From Ephydatia muelleri (lineage: Eukaryota; Porifera; Demospongiae; Spongillida; Spongillidae): DNA of 64,000 nucleotides. The DNA lies in contig JABACO010000004.1 of the NCBI GenBank assembly GCA_013339895.1, positions 1,060,617 to 1,124,616 of the forward strand, given 5' to 3'. Made by a program: the position numbers and the translations under genes. The notes under the pieces are model-generated. The model was not told the DNA's origin. It was given only the letters and a program-made list of their open reading frames with translations, and ran no database searches. This document shows, in pieces, positions 1-11,300 of this stretch; within the stretch, counting starts at the first letter, position 1, and each line of letters opens with the position of its first letter.

Positions 1-171
1 TACGATTGTCTATAGTGATGAGTGAGATGGCTTGTGTAATTTACAGAGAAGTGTGAATGATGGCGTAGTTCAGTAGGAAGGCATGACCTCTCTGGGTTAC
101 CAGTGTAGGTTAGGTGTGACCCAGAGTCATAAAATGTTAATGCTTTCTATCTATCTATGATGTTACTTCAG

Positions 172-667
172 AACGGATGCCAAGTTTGTGATTTTCGTAG
201 AGGAGACCTTCAGAAGTTTGGTTCAAGCTGTACGCGAGGGAGACGTGAAGGTATTGTTACCTCCCTCTCTTCGTGTGCGTTGTGACGTCAAGGATCCGAT
301 TGGTTGCCCTTTCAGGTGAAGACACACTCTTTCCCGCCCATGAAGCAGGCACAGAGAAAGGTGGTACACGAGCTGGGTAGTTTCTACGGACTGGAAACGA
401 CAAGTTACGATAAGGACCCATTCAGAAATGTTATTGCACGAGCGATTAGGTGCGTTTAAATTAAAACACAACCACTGTGATATCAATCACTCATTTCTCC
501 CCAGAGGAAGATGCAAGCTTCCAGATGTCCCTCTGACTAAAGTGGTAGAACCTGTACGCTACTGGGTGAAGTCTCTTCCCCAGGCCAGAATATCTGCGCC
601 ACCAGGGGGGAAGGTGGAGAAGAAGGTGCACGATTACTTCAGCGACGAAGAACAGGAGCTTGACTGA
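172..667 (+). CDS. NFX1: NFX1-like transcriptional regulator, C-terminal exons (partial)
   Basis: The last three exons of a gene that begins left of the window: 172-250, 316-449 and 505-667, joined by 65- and 55-bp GT-AG introns with consistent phase. The middle exon encodes an R3H-type segment (KVVHELGSFYGLE, then SYDKDPFRNV). This matches the R3H nucleic-acid-binding domain of NF-X1/shuttle craft. The tail ends in an acidic HDYFSDEE motif, like the IDYF-acidic end of vertebrate NFX1. NFX1 proteins are RING-like, cysteine-rich nuclear regulators of transcription and RNA, but the zinc-finger part is outside the window. The gene ends tail-to-tail with DTWD1, with 123 bp between stop codons. 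The identity rests on the R3H block and tail only; another R3H protein is possible. Upstream of 172 I could not assign an exon. Confidence 0.78.
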
Positions 668-790
668 GCCGCTTGGTGCAAAATGAGCATGTGCTGTGTG
701 CATGTATGCGACCCAACACAAAGGTGCTGTCAGTTTTAATATTATATTAAAAACCAAAAAAAAAATCCAATCTCTTGTTGGGAATGGGAC

Positions 791-2093
791 TCAACTGGTG
801 CTACTGCTTTGATCCGAGCAGTTCGCTTCGTCACCCGCGGCAACTCTCTTCTCTTCCTGTGCACGGTGCACGATGCTGTACTGGTATGCGTAGAAGTAGA
901 GGAGGTTGTCGTAGCAACCAGTGTAGGGGCTGAGGGGGTGGGCACACAGATCAGCTTGGGGGGGTGGCCAATGCCTCCTCCCCCTCCCTCTCACCCTGGC
1001 GACATGCAGCTGTCGAGCTCCTTGAAAAAGTAGTAGATTGCTTCAATGGTTGCTAAGCAATTAGGGGACTTGGCCTGGGGCCTAGAAATGGTTAAGTGAT
1101 TTAATTAACAATAGAATGGTTATTAAAGGGCAACACCATAGGCCACACCTCCAAAAGCATGTCACTGCATCGGTTAACTTGACGCAGGTCAACTTTTGAA
1201 TCTTCTCATCCTGTGCAGAGAAAGAAACGTTTTCAAAAATCAGCCTTATATTGAGAGGACCAAAGACCATAGCTTACAATAAGAATGCGGTGTGTCTGCT
1301 GCCAGGTGGAGTCAATGAATATCACCTTGTCCAAGAGGTCCCACACACTTCCCTTGGTCTGACCCTCAGGTATGCGAGACTTTAGTCTCGCAGCCAGTTC
1401 CGGAATTGTTAGCGCATCCTTTTGCATTTATTGGTTGTGGGTTATGATACAAACATAAAAGTATTCAACAGCCCTGTATGCCTTTTTATGGGGTGGCGTG
1501 CGCGTGTGTGCATAGTGCGTGCGCTCCCCCAGGGCCTATGAATACCGCTGTGAACGCAATAGGTTTGGCACGTTGGGTGAAGCAGAAGACAATGCAATGG
1601 ACACACACAAAAAAAGGGGATTACCTCTTTTGGGTACACCAGAACCACTTTGGCAAGGTCCGGGTAATCCGGAACAGTCGGGTAGTCGTAAATGGATACG
1701 TGACGCGGCGATAGTATCCGCGCATGTACAGCTGTGCTCTTGCCCGCCACCTCCCCAGGGTGCTTAATTCTGTCAAGGGAATTAGGCCCATGATCCAGGT
1801 AAGGAAAGTAAAGGCGACCTTCAACGCGTACATATCTACTGATACGGGCAAAGTAACCGTTGGGAGTACTTCTGGTTGCAGCCCCACAACTTCGTAGCAC
1901 GTGTAGCAAAAAAATTTCCTGGACGAGTGACACTTCGGGCAAACCGCGCGGCTCTTTACCGCTCTTAAAGGTTGGAATATTTAACGCACAATAAATTCGA
2001 TTGCCCTGAAGCTTTGCGCTTTGAATATACGCAAACGACCACCTACCTGAGCGGGTCCCAAGAAGCCAATTGAACCCCCGTAAAAAGAGCCAT
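791..2093 (-). CDS. DTWD1: DTWD1, tRNA-uridine aminocarboxypropyltransferase
   Basis: Seven exons on the minus strand: 2047-2093, 1832-1963, 1625-1769, 1278-1418, 1149-1210, 995-1081 and 791-929. All phases fit, giving 250 residues (human DTWD1 is about 304). The family installs acp3U on tRNA by transferring the aminocarboxypropyl group of S-adenosylmethionine to a uridine. Visible signatures are a zinc-finger-like CPKC...CYTC (residues 24-38), DIIKHPGEVAGKSTAVHA, the DSTW motif (144-147) that stands in for the DTW signature, TCFWR, and a C-terminal TIEAIYYFF...YDNLLYFYAYQ block. The start codon at 2093 opens a short exon joined in phase 2. The acceptor of exon 2 (CTTTAAG) is weak, so the first 16 residues are the least certain. 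The gene is divergent from the Ste20 kinase (243 bp between ATGs) and convergent with the NFX1-like gene. Confidence 0.93.
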
Positions 2094-2336
2094 CCTCTTC
2101 CCCAGAGCTTAATTACAGTTGTTATTCTCCAATAGCAGCCCACTATTAGCATAGCAAACCTCGCCTCTGTTTGGAAAGTGTAAGGTGTCATATACAGCTG
2201 ATTAGGTAATTGCCGGCGGCTGGGTGTGTAGTATTCAGTGCGGGCTATAGTGGCTAATAGTAGATCGAGACAGTGTGAATAACTCGGGCATTTTTTTTGT
2301 TGTCTCGATTCGCTTCCTCAGGTATTAAACAACAAT
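2094..2336. promoter_or_regulatory. Head-to-head intergenic region DTWD1 / OSR1-SPAK kinase
   Basis: These 243 bp separate the divergent start codons of DTWD1 (minus) and the Ste20 kinase (plus). Both 5' UTRs and both promoters must lie here unless there are distant non-coding exons. I see no clear TATA box. A CCGGCGGC stretch occurs at about 2212. Assignment as a shared bidirectional promoter is inferred from gene layout only. Confidence 0.45.
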
Positions 2337-5300
2337 ATGGCTCTCGACGACACGTCGCCTTCTCACTCGAAGTGGCCCAACACCAAAGACCAGTACGAGC
2401 TGAAGGAGGTGATAGGTACGTGCGTATCCGTGTTCTACTGTAGCGCAGGCGCTTTTGTCCCCTTTTCTCTATCACCCACTTTTGGGTCTTCCACCGTTTT
2501 TTCAAGTGTCACGGCCTTTTTTTAAACGGGCGGAGAAGAAAGAGATGTGCGGCGCGAACGTTGTATTTCGCTTAACCGCCGCACACACTCGTAGGTACCG
2601 GAGCGACTTCTATTGTGCAAGTAGCCCAGTGTCTCAGCAATGGGCAGAAGGTTGCCGTCAAGAGAATCGACCTTGAGCAGTGTGGATCGACAATCGAGGA
2701 GCTGCAGGTATGAGGATGCTTGCACGACTTGTGGTCTACTTGTGTGTGTGTGTGTGTGTGTGTGCGTGTGTGCGCGTGTGTGTGTGTGTGTGTGTGTGTT
2801 GTGTGTGTGCGTGTGTGTATGTGTGTGTGTGCGTGTATGTATGTGTGTGTATATGTATGTATGCATGTATGTATGTATGTATATGTATGTATGTGTATGT
2901 ATGTATGTATGTATGTATGTATGTATGTATACAGTATGTATGTGTGTGTTGTGTGTATGTATGTGTGTATATGTGTGTTTGTGTATGTATGTGTGTGTAT
3001 GTATGTGTGTATGTATGTGTGTATGTGTGTGTGTGTGTGTGTGCATGTGTGTTGTGTGTGTGTATGTTGTTTGAGGGAGTACATTCGCCTGTTTTGTACT
3101 TGGCTGCATATTTGTGGCTGTTCGTGTATATGTACACGTGTGTGGTTATGTATGCACACTTATGCGCATACACACATGCGTGTTGTTCATCTGTGTGTGT
3201 ACACATGATGTGTTCCTGTGTATATGTGTGTATGTGTTTAGGTGTGTGTGTGTATGTGTTTAGGTGTGTTCGTATATAGTGTGTGTGTATACATGTTAAT
3301 GTGTGTGTGCGTTATTGTGTTTCCCAACAGAAAGAGATCTCACTGATGATCAGCTGCAATCATCCAAACGTGACACGCTACTACACCTCATTTGTGGTTC
3401 AACACGAGCTGTGGATTGTGGTGCAGCTCATGTCACAAGGTGAGGTCAGGAAGAGAGAGGGTGGGGAGGAGGAGAGGGAGAGAGAGTGGGGGAGAGGGAG
3501 GGAGAGGGTGGGGAGGAGTAGGGAGGGAGAGAGAGGAGTGGGGGGGAGGAGGAGGAGAGGAGAGAGGGGGGGAGGGGGAGGGAGGGAGAGATGAGCGGAG
3601 GGGAGGAGAGGGGGAGGGAGGAGAGGAGGGGGGAGGGAGGAGGGAGGGAGAGGAGGGGGGGAGTGGGGGGGAGAGAGGGTAGGGAGAGAGAGGTAGGGAG
3701 AGAGGGAGGGGGGGGAGGAGGAGGGGAGGGAGAGAGCGGCGAGAGCGGGGGGGATGAGGGACGAGAGGGGGGAGGAGAGGCGTAGAGGGGGGGGGAGGAG
3801 AGGGAAGGGGAGGGAGAGGAGGGGTGGGAGGAGGGGAGGGCGGAGGATAGAGGGAGGGTGGTGGAGAGGCGGGGAGGAGGGTGTGGGAAGGGGGGAGGAG
3901 GGGGAGGAGAGAGGGTGGGGAGGACAGGGGGGGGGGAGGAGGCAGGGAGGGATGGGGAGGGGAGAGGGGGGAGGAGGAGGGAGGGAGAGTCGAGGGTGGG
4001 GAGGATGGGGGGAGGAGGAGTGAGGGGGGGAGGAGGAGGGAGGGAGTAGCAGTGAGGGTGGGGAGGAGGAGGAGGGAGAAGTGAGGGGGTGGGGAGGAGG
4101 AGGGAGGAGAGAGGGTGGGAGGAGGAAGGGGAGGAGAGAGGGAGGGCGAGGGTAGGGGAGAGAGGGTGGGAAGGAGGAGGGAGGGAGAGAGGGGGTTGAG
4201 GAGGAGGGAGGGAGAGAGGGGGTGGGGAGGGAGGAGGGAGGGAGAGAGGGGGTTGGGGAGGAGGAGGGAGGGAGGAGAGGGGGTTGGGGAGGAGGAGGAG
4301 GGAGAGAGGGGTTGGGGAGGAGGAGGGAGGGAGAGAGGGGTATGGGGGAGGAGGAGGAGGGAGAGAGGGGGTTGGGGAGGAGGAGGGAGGGAGAGGAGAG
4401 GGGGTTGGGGAGGAGGAGGCTGGAATAAAGAATGGAAAGGAGAGTGTGGGAGGGTGGAGAGGAAATGTGGGAGAGGAAAGGAGGGGAGGTAGGTGGAACA
4501 AAGGACCAAAAGATGGAGATTCTATTGAGAGAAAGTGACCAACCTGGCAATGTTTTGTGCTGTCATTTACACTATTTCACTTTCATCGTATTGTGACACT
4601 CCAGGCTCTCTTTCGGATGTGCTGAAGAGACTGATTGCTAAAGGGAACAAGGGAGGTGTGCTCCATGAGGTTGTTATAGCAACCATATTGAGGGAGGCAC
4701 TTCAAGGTTTGGAATACCTTCACACGCATGGGCTAATCCACAGGTTTGTGCTTCTGCACATGCATCAAGTGTACAATTATGTCTGTTTATGTGGGGTGTA
4801 CGCTTAGGTGTACTCTTAGGTGCACTCTTAGGTGTACTCTTAGGTGTTACTCTTAGGTGCACTCTTAGGTGCACTCTTAGGTGTACTCTTAGGTGTACTC
4901 TTAGGTGCACTCTTAGGTGCAACTCTTAGGTGTACTCTTAGGTGCACTCTTAGGTGTATATTAGGTGCACTTTAGGTGCACTCTTAGGTGCACTCTTAGG
5001 TGCACTCTTAGTGTACTTTAGGTGCACTCTAGTGTACTCTAGGTGCACTCTTAGGTGTACTCAGGTGCACTCAGGTGTACTCTTAGGTGCACTCTTAGGT
5101 GCACTCTTAGGTGCACTTCTTAGGGTGTACTCTAGGTGAACTCTTAGGTGTACTCTTAGGTGACTACTTAGGTGTACTCTTAGGTGCACTCTTAGGTGCA
5201 CTCTTAGGTGTACTCTTAGGTGTACTCTTAGGGCACTCTTAGGTGCACTTTAGGTGCACTCTTAGGTGCACTCTTAGGTGCACTCTTAGGTGCACTCTTA

Positions 5301-8300
5301 GGTGCACTCTTAGGTGCACTCTTAGTGTGTACTCTTAGGTGCACTCTTAGGTGCACTATTTGTGTTTATTGCATGAGTGGTCTAGTACGTCCAATGGTGC
5401 TTGTACATGCCTGTGCCCAACCTTACCCTTGATGTGTATGTTACAGTGGTGCTCGTACATGCCTGTTACGGTTGTGCCCAACCTTACCCTTGATGTGTAT
5501 GTTACAATGGTGCTCGTACATGCCTGTTACGGTGTGCCCAACCTTACCCTTGATGTGTATGTTACAGTGGTGCTCGTACATGCCTGTTACGGTGTGCCCA
5601 ACCTACCCTTGATGTGTATGTTACAATGGTGCTCGTACATGCCTGTTACGGTTTGTGCCCCACCTACCCTTGATGTGTATGTTACAATGGTGCTCGTACA
5701 TGCCTGTTACGGTGTGCCCAACCTTACCCTTGATGTGTATGTTACAATGGTGCTCGTACATGCCTGTTACGGTGTGCCCAACCTTACCTTGATGTGTATG
5801 TTACAATGGTGCTCGTACATGCCTGTTACGGTGTGCCCAACCTTACCCTTGATGTGTATGTTACAATGGTGCTCGTACATGCCTGTTACGGTGTGCCCAA
5901 CCTAACCCTTGATGTGTATGTTACAATGGTGCTCGTACATGCCTGTTACGGTGTGCCCAACCTTACCCTTGATGTGTATGTTACAATGGTGCTTGTACAT
6001 GCCTGTTACGGTGTGCCCAACCTTACCCTTGATGTGTATGTTACAATGGTGCTCGTACATGCCTGTTACGTGTGCCCAACCTTACCCTTGATGTGTATGT
6101 TACCATGGTGCTCGTACATGCCTGTTACGGTGTGCCCCAACCTTACCCTTGATGTATCTGTTACAATAGTGCTTGTACATGTCTGTTACACGAGAGTTAC
6201 CTGGTGTATTGCAGATTGCTCAAGAGCATTGGGTAGTGCTGAGTTTTGCTCGTAGACGTATTCAAATTATGTATCAAGTTTTCTGTTGTACTCATGTGCT
6301 CAGCATGTATGTTGAGCTGGCTTGTGTGCTTTTGCTGATAGGATATCGTCTTCTGATAAGGTGCGTGTTGACACTGTCTTCTGATAGGGTGCATGTTGAC
6401 ACTGTCTTCTGATAGGTTGTGCGTTGACACTGTCTTCTGATAGAGTGTGTGTTGACACTGTCTTGTGATAGGGTGCATGTTGACACCACTATCTGATAAG
6501 GTGTGCCTTGACACCACCTTCTGATAGGATGGGTTTTTGACATAGTCTTTTTGTCAATTACGCAGTATCCTGTTTTATCTTTACTGTTGTTGTTTTGAGT
6601 GATCTGTATAGTGTGTTTATAGTTTGTGGAAGGGTGAGGTTTAAAAGAATTGTTCTGTTTTTGTCCAAAGAGACGTCAAAGCCGGCAATGTGCTCTTGGG
6701 GGAGGATGGAACTGTGCAGATTGCAGGTAGGCAATTGGACTCTTTTTTATTATTTTTTTGGTGTTCATTCTTTCGTTCACCTTTCTGTTGGCGTCTGGCA
6801 CGTGATGGTGGTGTGGGTGTGGTGAATGGTGATGGTGGTGTGGGTGGTGAATGGTGATGGTGGTGTGGGTGTGATGATGTCCAATCTGCACCACTGGTGT
6901 GATGATGGTGATTGTGATGTGGGTGTGGTGATGGCGGATGTGCAGGACTTCGGCGTGAGCACGTGGCTGTACGATTCCAGCTCTCAGGGAGGGGAGGGGG
7001 AGGGAGCCCATCCCGTCCTTGGAAAGTACACCTCGGACGACGTTTGTTGGCACCTCCATGTTGGATGGCTCCGGAGGTGATGGACCAGTCGGTTCCGTAC
7101 GATGAGAAGGCTGACATCTGGAGCTTTGGGATCACTGCCTTGGAACTGGCCACGGGGAGTGCCCCTCGCTAAGTTCCGGCGATTGAGGTGTGTGTGTGTG
7201 CTTGTGTGGTGCTTGTGTGTGTTTACTTGTGTGTGTGTGAATTGTTTTGTGTGCTTGGTCGGGGGCTTGTGTGGTGTGCTTGTGGTGTGCTTGTGTGTGT
7301 GTGCTTGTGTGTGTGGCTTGTGGTGTGCTTTGTGTGTGTGTGCTTGGGTGTGTGTTGTGTTGTGTGCTGTGTGGTGTGCTGTGTGTGTGGATTGTGTGTG
7401 TGTGGCTTGTGTGTGGTGGCTGTGTGTGTCTTTTGTGTGTGTGCTGTTTGGTACGTATGGTGTGATGTATGTATGTATGTATTGTATGTATGTATGTATG
7501 TATGTATGATGTATGTATGTTTGCGTATTTGTGTGTGTGTATATGTATGTGTGGTATGTTGTGTGTGGGATGTAGTTGGATGTTGTGCGCGTGCATGTGT
7601 GTGTATAGTGGTGTAGTAGCACTTGACAACGCTGCGTGTGTAGCTTGTGTACGCACGCATGTATGGCACCAATAAATTGCCATCGCATAACACAAAGTGG
7701 GACACGTTGGGGGAAGGAAACCGGCACGCAACACACACCACACACACACATGCACGCACTCACACACACACATGCACACACACACACATATGCACGCACA
7801 CACACACACACACACACATTGCACAGCACCACACACACACATGCTACACACACATGCACGCACACACACATACACACACATGGTACACACACACGCACAC
7901 ACACACATGCACACACATACACACACACGCACACACACAAACACACACACGCACACACACACAAACACATGCGCGCGTACACGCATACGCACACACCCAT
8001 ATGCACATGCAATGCGTGCAACACACAGGTTGCTATGCATCCATTGATGACATGAAGCTGTGCTCCTAACAGGTGCTCATACTCACACTGGATAACCCTC
8101 CTCCCACTCTCGAGTTCTGCGGTGAGTTGAACGGAGAAGACTACAAGAAGTACTACACAACGAAGTTTCAGAAGATGATCGAAAAGTGCCTTCAGAAGGA
8201 TCCTAAGATCAGGTATGTGCACACTAATCACGGATGGACACACCCCATTGGTGAATACACAAGCACAGTGGACTTGGTGGAAAAGGTGTCCATACATCTT

Positions 8301-11300
8301 CATAATGTATACTAATGACCTTGGCTTCAAGGTTGGGAGAGGGGGGGGGGGGAGGGGGGAGGGGCAAATGTAACCCAGTGAACACACTATAGTCTAGCCT
8401 GCCTTAGCTGTCACCTTCTCCCCTTGCGGTCAGTTGTGATTTACAAATGCTACAATACTCTGCATGCATTTTAGACTGCCATCTGTATTGCAGCCAGACA
8501 CCTTGGTGACTGCTTTAGGCAGGTAAAAATGTACATGTACATGTACTAAGCCTTAAGTCATTTTCCGTCTATCTTTGGTTGTTGAACACAATGACTTCTG
8601 TTTAGGTACAGTTCTTTCTCTCCCCGTTCCACTAGGCCAACAGCCACTGAGTTGCTGAAGCATCCATTCTTCAAGAAAGGGAAAGACAAGGCATTTCTGA
8701 AGGAGGCTTTACTGAGTGACGAAGCCACCCTGGCCATACCTTCTCTGCCTGGTCGCAGAGTACCGGGAACTAGTGGGAGGTTGAAGAAGGCTGATGATGG
8801 TGGATGGGTGTGGTCGGACGATGAGGTGGCAGAGGAAGATGAGAGTCATGAGGTGAGGATGTGATGGGTGAGGAGGGTGTGATGAGTGAGGAGGGTGTGA
8901 TGAGTGAGGAGGTGTGGTTGTGATGAGTGAGGAGGGCTGTGAGTGGGAGGTTGTGATGGGGTGAGGGGGTGTGATGGGTGAGGAGGGTTGTGTGCGGAGG
9001 TTGTGATGGGTGCGGGGGTGGTGTGCTGGGTGCGGCGGAGGGTGTGATGGTGAGGAGGTGTGATGGGTGAGGAGGATGTGCTGAGTGAGGAGGGTATGAT
9101 GCGTGAGGAGGGGTGAGGATGAGGGAGGCGGGAGGGTGAGGAGGGTGAGGAGCGGGGAGGATGGGGGAGGAGGGAGGACTGGGCTGGGAGGGTGAGGAGG
9201 GGGGTCTTGATGAGGGGGTTGAGGAGGGTGGTGATGGATTGTGATGAGTGAGGAGGATGTGATGAGTGAGGAGGATGTGATGAGTGAGGAGGGTATGATG
9301 AGTGAGGAGGGTGGTGAGCGTGGGGGGTGTGAGTGTGATTGAGGAGTGTGTGTGATGAGTGAGGAAGGTGTGAGGTGTGAGGAGTGGTGATGGTAAGGAT
9401 GGGATGGTGATGGAGGGAGATGTGGAAAGGTGTGATGGGTGAGGAGGGTGTGGTCATGGGTGAGGATGGGATGGCGTGATGTTATTTGCATTTTTCAGTT
9501 TTATGTTTCGCCTTAGCCTCTGTGAAGCTCAATAACCTAGTTAAAAACTTGAATTTGGAATGGGTCATTCCATGTCAATTCAATGAATGATTTTGAGTCA
9601 TGTTCTCAGATTTGCTTACTACTCACACAAAGTATGTTGATGCAACCCTCTGAATATTTAGTTTTGTGTGACTTTTGTGAGTTTGTTAAACTATTGTGTG
9701 GTTCTCTTCAGGGGCAGCAGATAAAGGGAGCTCATTGCTGTGGCAAAAGTATTGGGTTAAATGTAATATTCATTTTAAGTGTTGATTTGGCCCCTGTGCA
9801 CAGGGGCTATTATGAAATTTCACCACAACTTTACAGGAAGTACTTTATGTAGTGAAAAATAGTTAACAAAGTTTGGTTCTGGGATGGGCTAGGACATGCT
9901 GTTGAAATGCGGAAGGTCATTTAATGCTTTGAAACCAAAGTTTAGGTTGAAGTGGATAGGTTTCAGCAATGTTTTATAATCACACTATATTTACACCACC
10001 AGTTAACACTCGAATTGGCTCTCTAAACAAGGCACACTGCTTTTGATCGCTGTTTCTGCACAACGCTTTTTTGTGTAACGAAGCATTTAACATAGGTAAC
10101 ACATGCATAGTGGGCAGCGTTTCCTTTTAAAAACAGTGGAGAACACACACAATCATTCAGTCTTTGAATTGTCATGCCACGTTTGGATAAGTTCTGCTGC
10201 GACCCGTTTAAGTACCACGAGAATCAACAAAGGAGAGAGTTGAGACTTGTTTCAGCAGTGGTGATTGAAAGGTATTCATAATTTCACTTTCAACTTAGCC
10301 ACTCCTTATGTACAACAGCATGCCAGAAAACAGTCAATAGCCTTCCACCTGAGACCTCTGCTACGTCACCAGATGATGTTATCAAACCTAGATCATCATT
10401 TCTACCTGCAACTGACACTGATGAAGAAGTAAATGAGAGTGAACTTCTTCAACTGAGGACACAGAAGAAGTCCACTCCCCAAAGAGCAAAAGAGAGCAGG
10501 TGCAAGGTGACACAGAGAGACCTGGCACTGGATCACCACTAAGTGATCAGGATGAAATGGTTGCAGCAGCTCAAGGAGAAATTTGACTCAACAACTGCAA
10601 GGAGTGAAAGACAGAGAATTGTAACTGTGTAGCCTAGAAGCTGGCCACTGAGGAAGACTGTGTAGCCTAGCAGCTGGCCACTGAGGAAGGCTGTGTAGCC
10701 TAGACGCTGGCCACTGAGGAAGACTGTGTAGCCTAGCAGCTGGTCACTGAGGAAGACTGTGTAGCCTAGACGCTGGCCACTGAGGAAGATTATAGAGGGG
10801 TCATTCCATGTCAAATGAGCAGGAGTTGTGACTCATGTCTTCCAATTTTGCTCAAACCTCTCATATATGTTGGTCTTGATACGAAAGTGACTTGTACCAT
10901 TTCTTGAGTTAATAACCTTAATGGTTTAGGAAATACATGCCACTGAATAATTATTTTTTTTTCATTAAAGTTGCAACTTTGCACACATATATCTTGGCCG
11001 CAATACATTTGACAGAGGGGTTTTGGGCATCAAATTGAAGGCCATGGTCAGTACGATGATTACGTTGGGGTGTGGTTAAAGGGTTAAATTTGTAGCAACT
11101 TCAAAGCACCTTTTGCAATATTGAGGTGTCGTCCATGTTGAAATACAATTATTTTTTTTACACAAGTGAAGGGACTATCAATTCAGTATTTTGCAGAAAA
11201 AAGGGTCTGTGTATTGATTACCCCTGGAAACCACTGCAAGGTTTTATCTGAGGGCACCATTTTTTCTCATTAAAATTCATTTTGTTTACATAGCTTCCAA

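Noticed and set aside
2522-3279. Long His/Thr and Cys/Val open frames on both strands
   Set aside because: They are translations of the GT/GTAT microsatellite in kinase intron 2; no start, composition or homology supports a gene. The same applies to frames over 7100-8060, 35320-35860 and 37700-38380.
3399-4550. Minus-strand Pro/Ser/Leu-rich frames of up to 383 residues
   Set aside because: They arise from the purine minisatellite of kinase intron 3 and read through a true exon (3331-3439) in antisense.
5390-6195. Regular 60-bp array resembling a CRISPR array or a repeat protein gene
   Set aside because: There are no unique spacers, the whole unit repeats, it lies in an intron of a spliced animal gene, and no cas-like gene is present. 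The repeat protein frame exists only because 60 is divisible by 3.
9583-9852. 89-residue plus-strand frame after kinase exon 8
   Set aside because: It lies in the inverted terminal region of the DNA transposon, and the other terminus carries the same sequence in the opposite orientation; no protein features.
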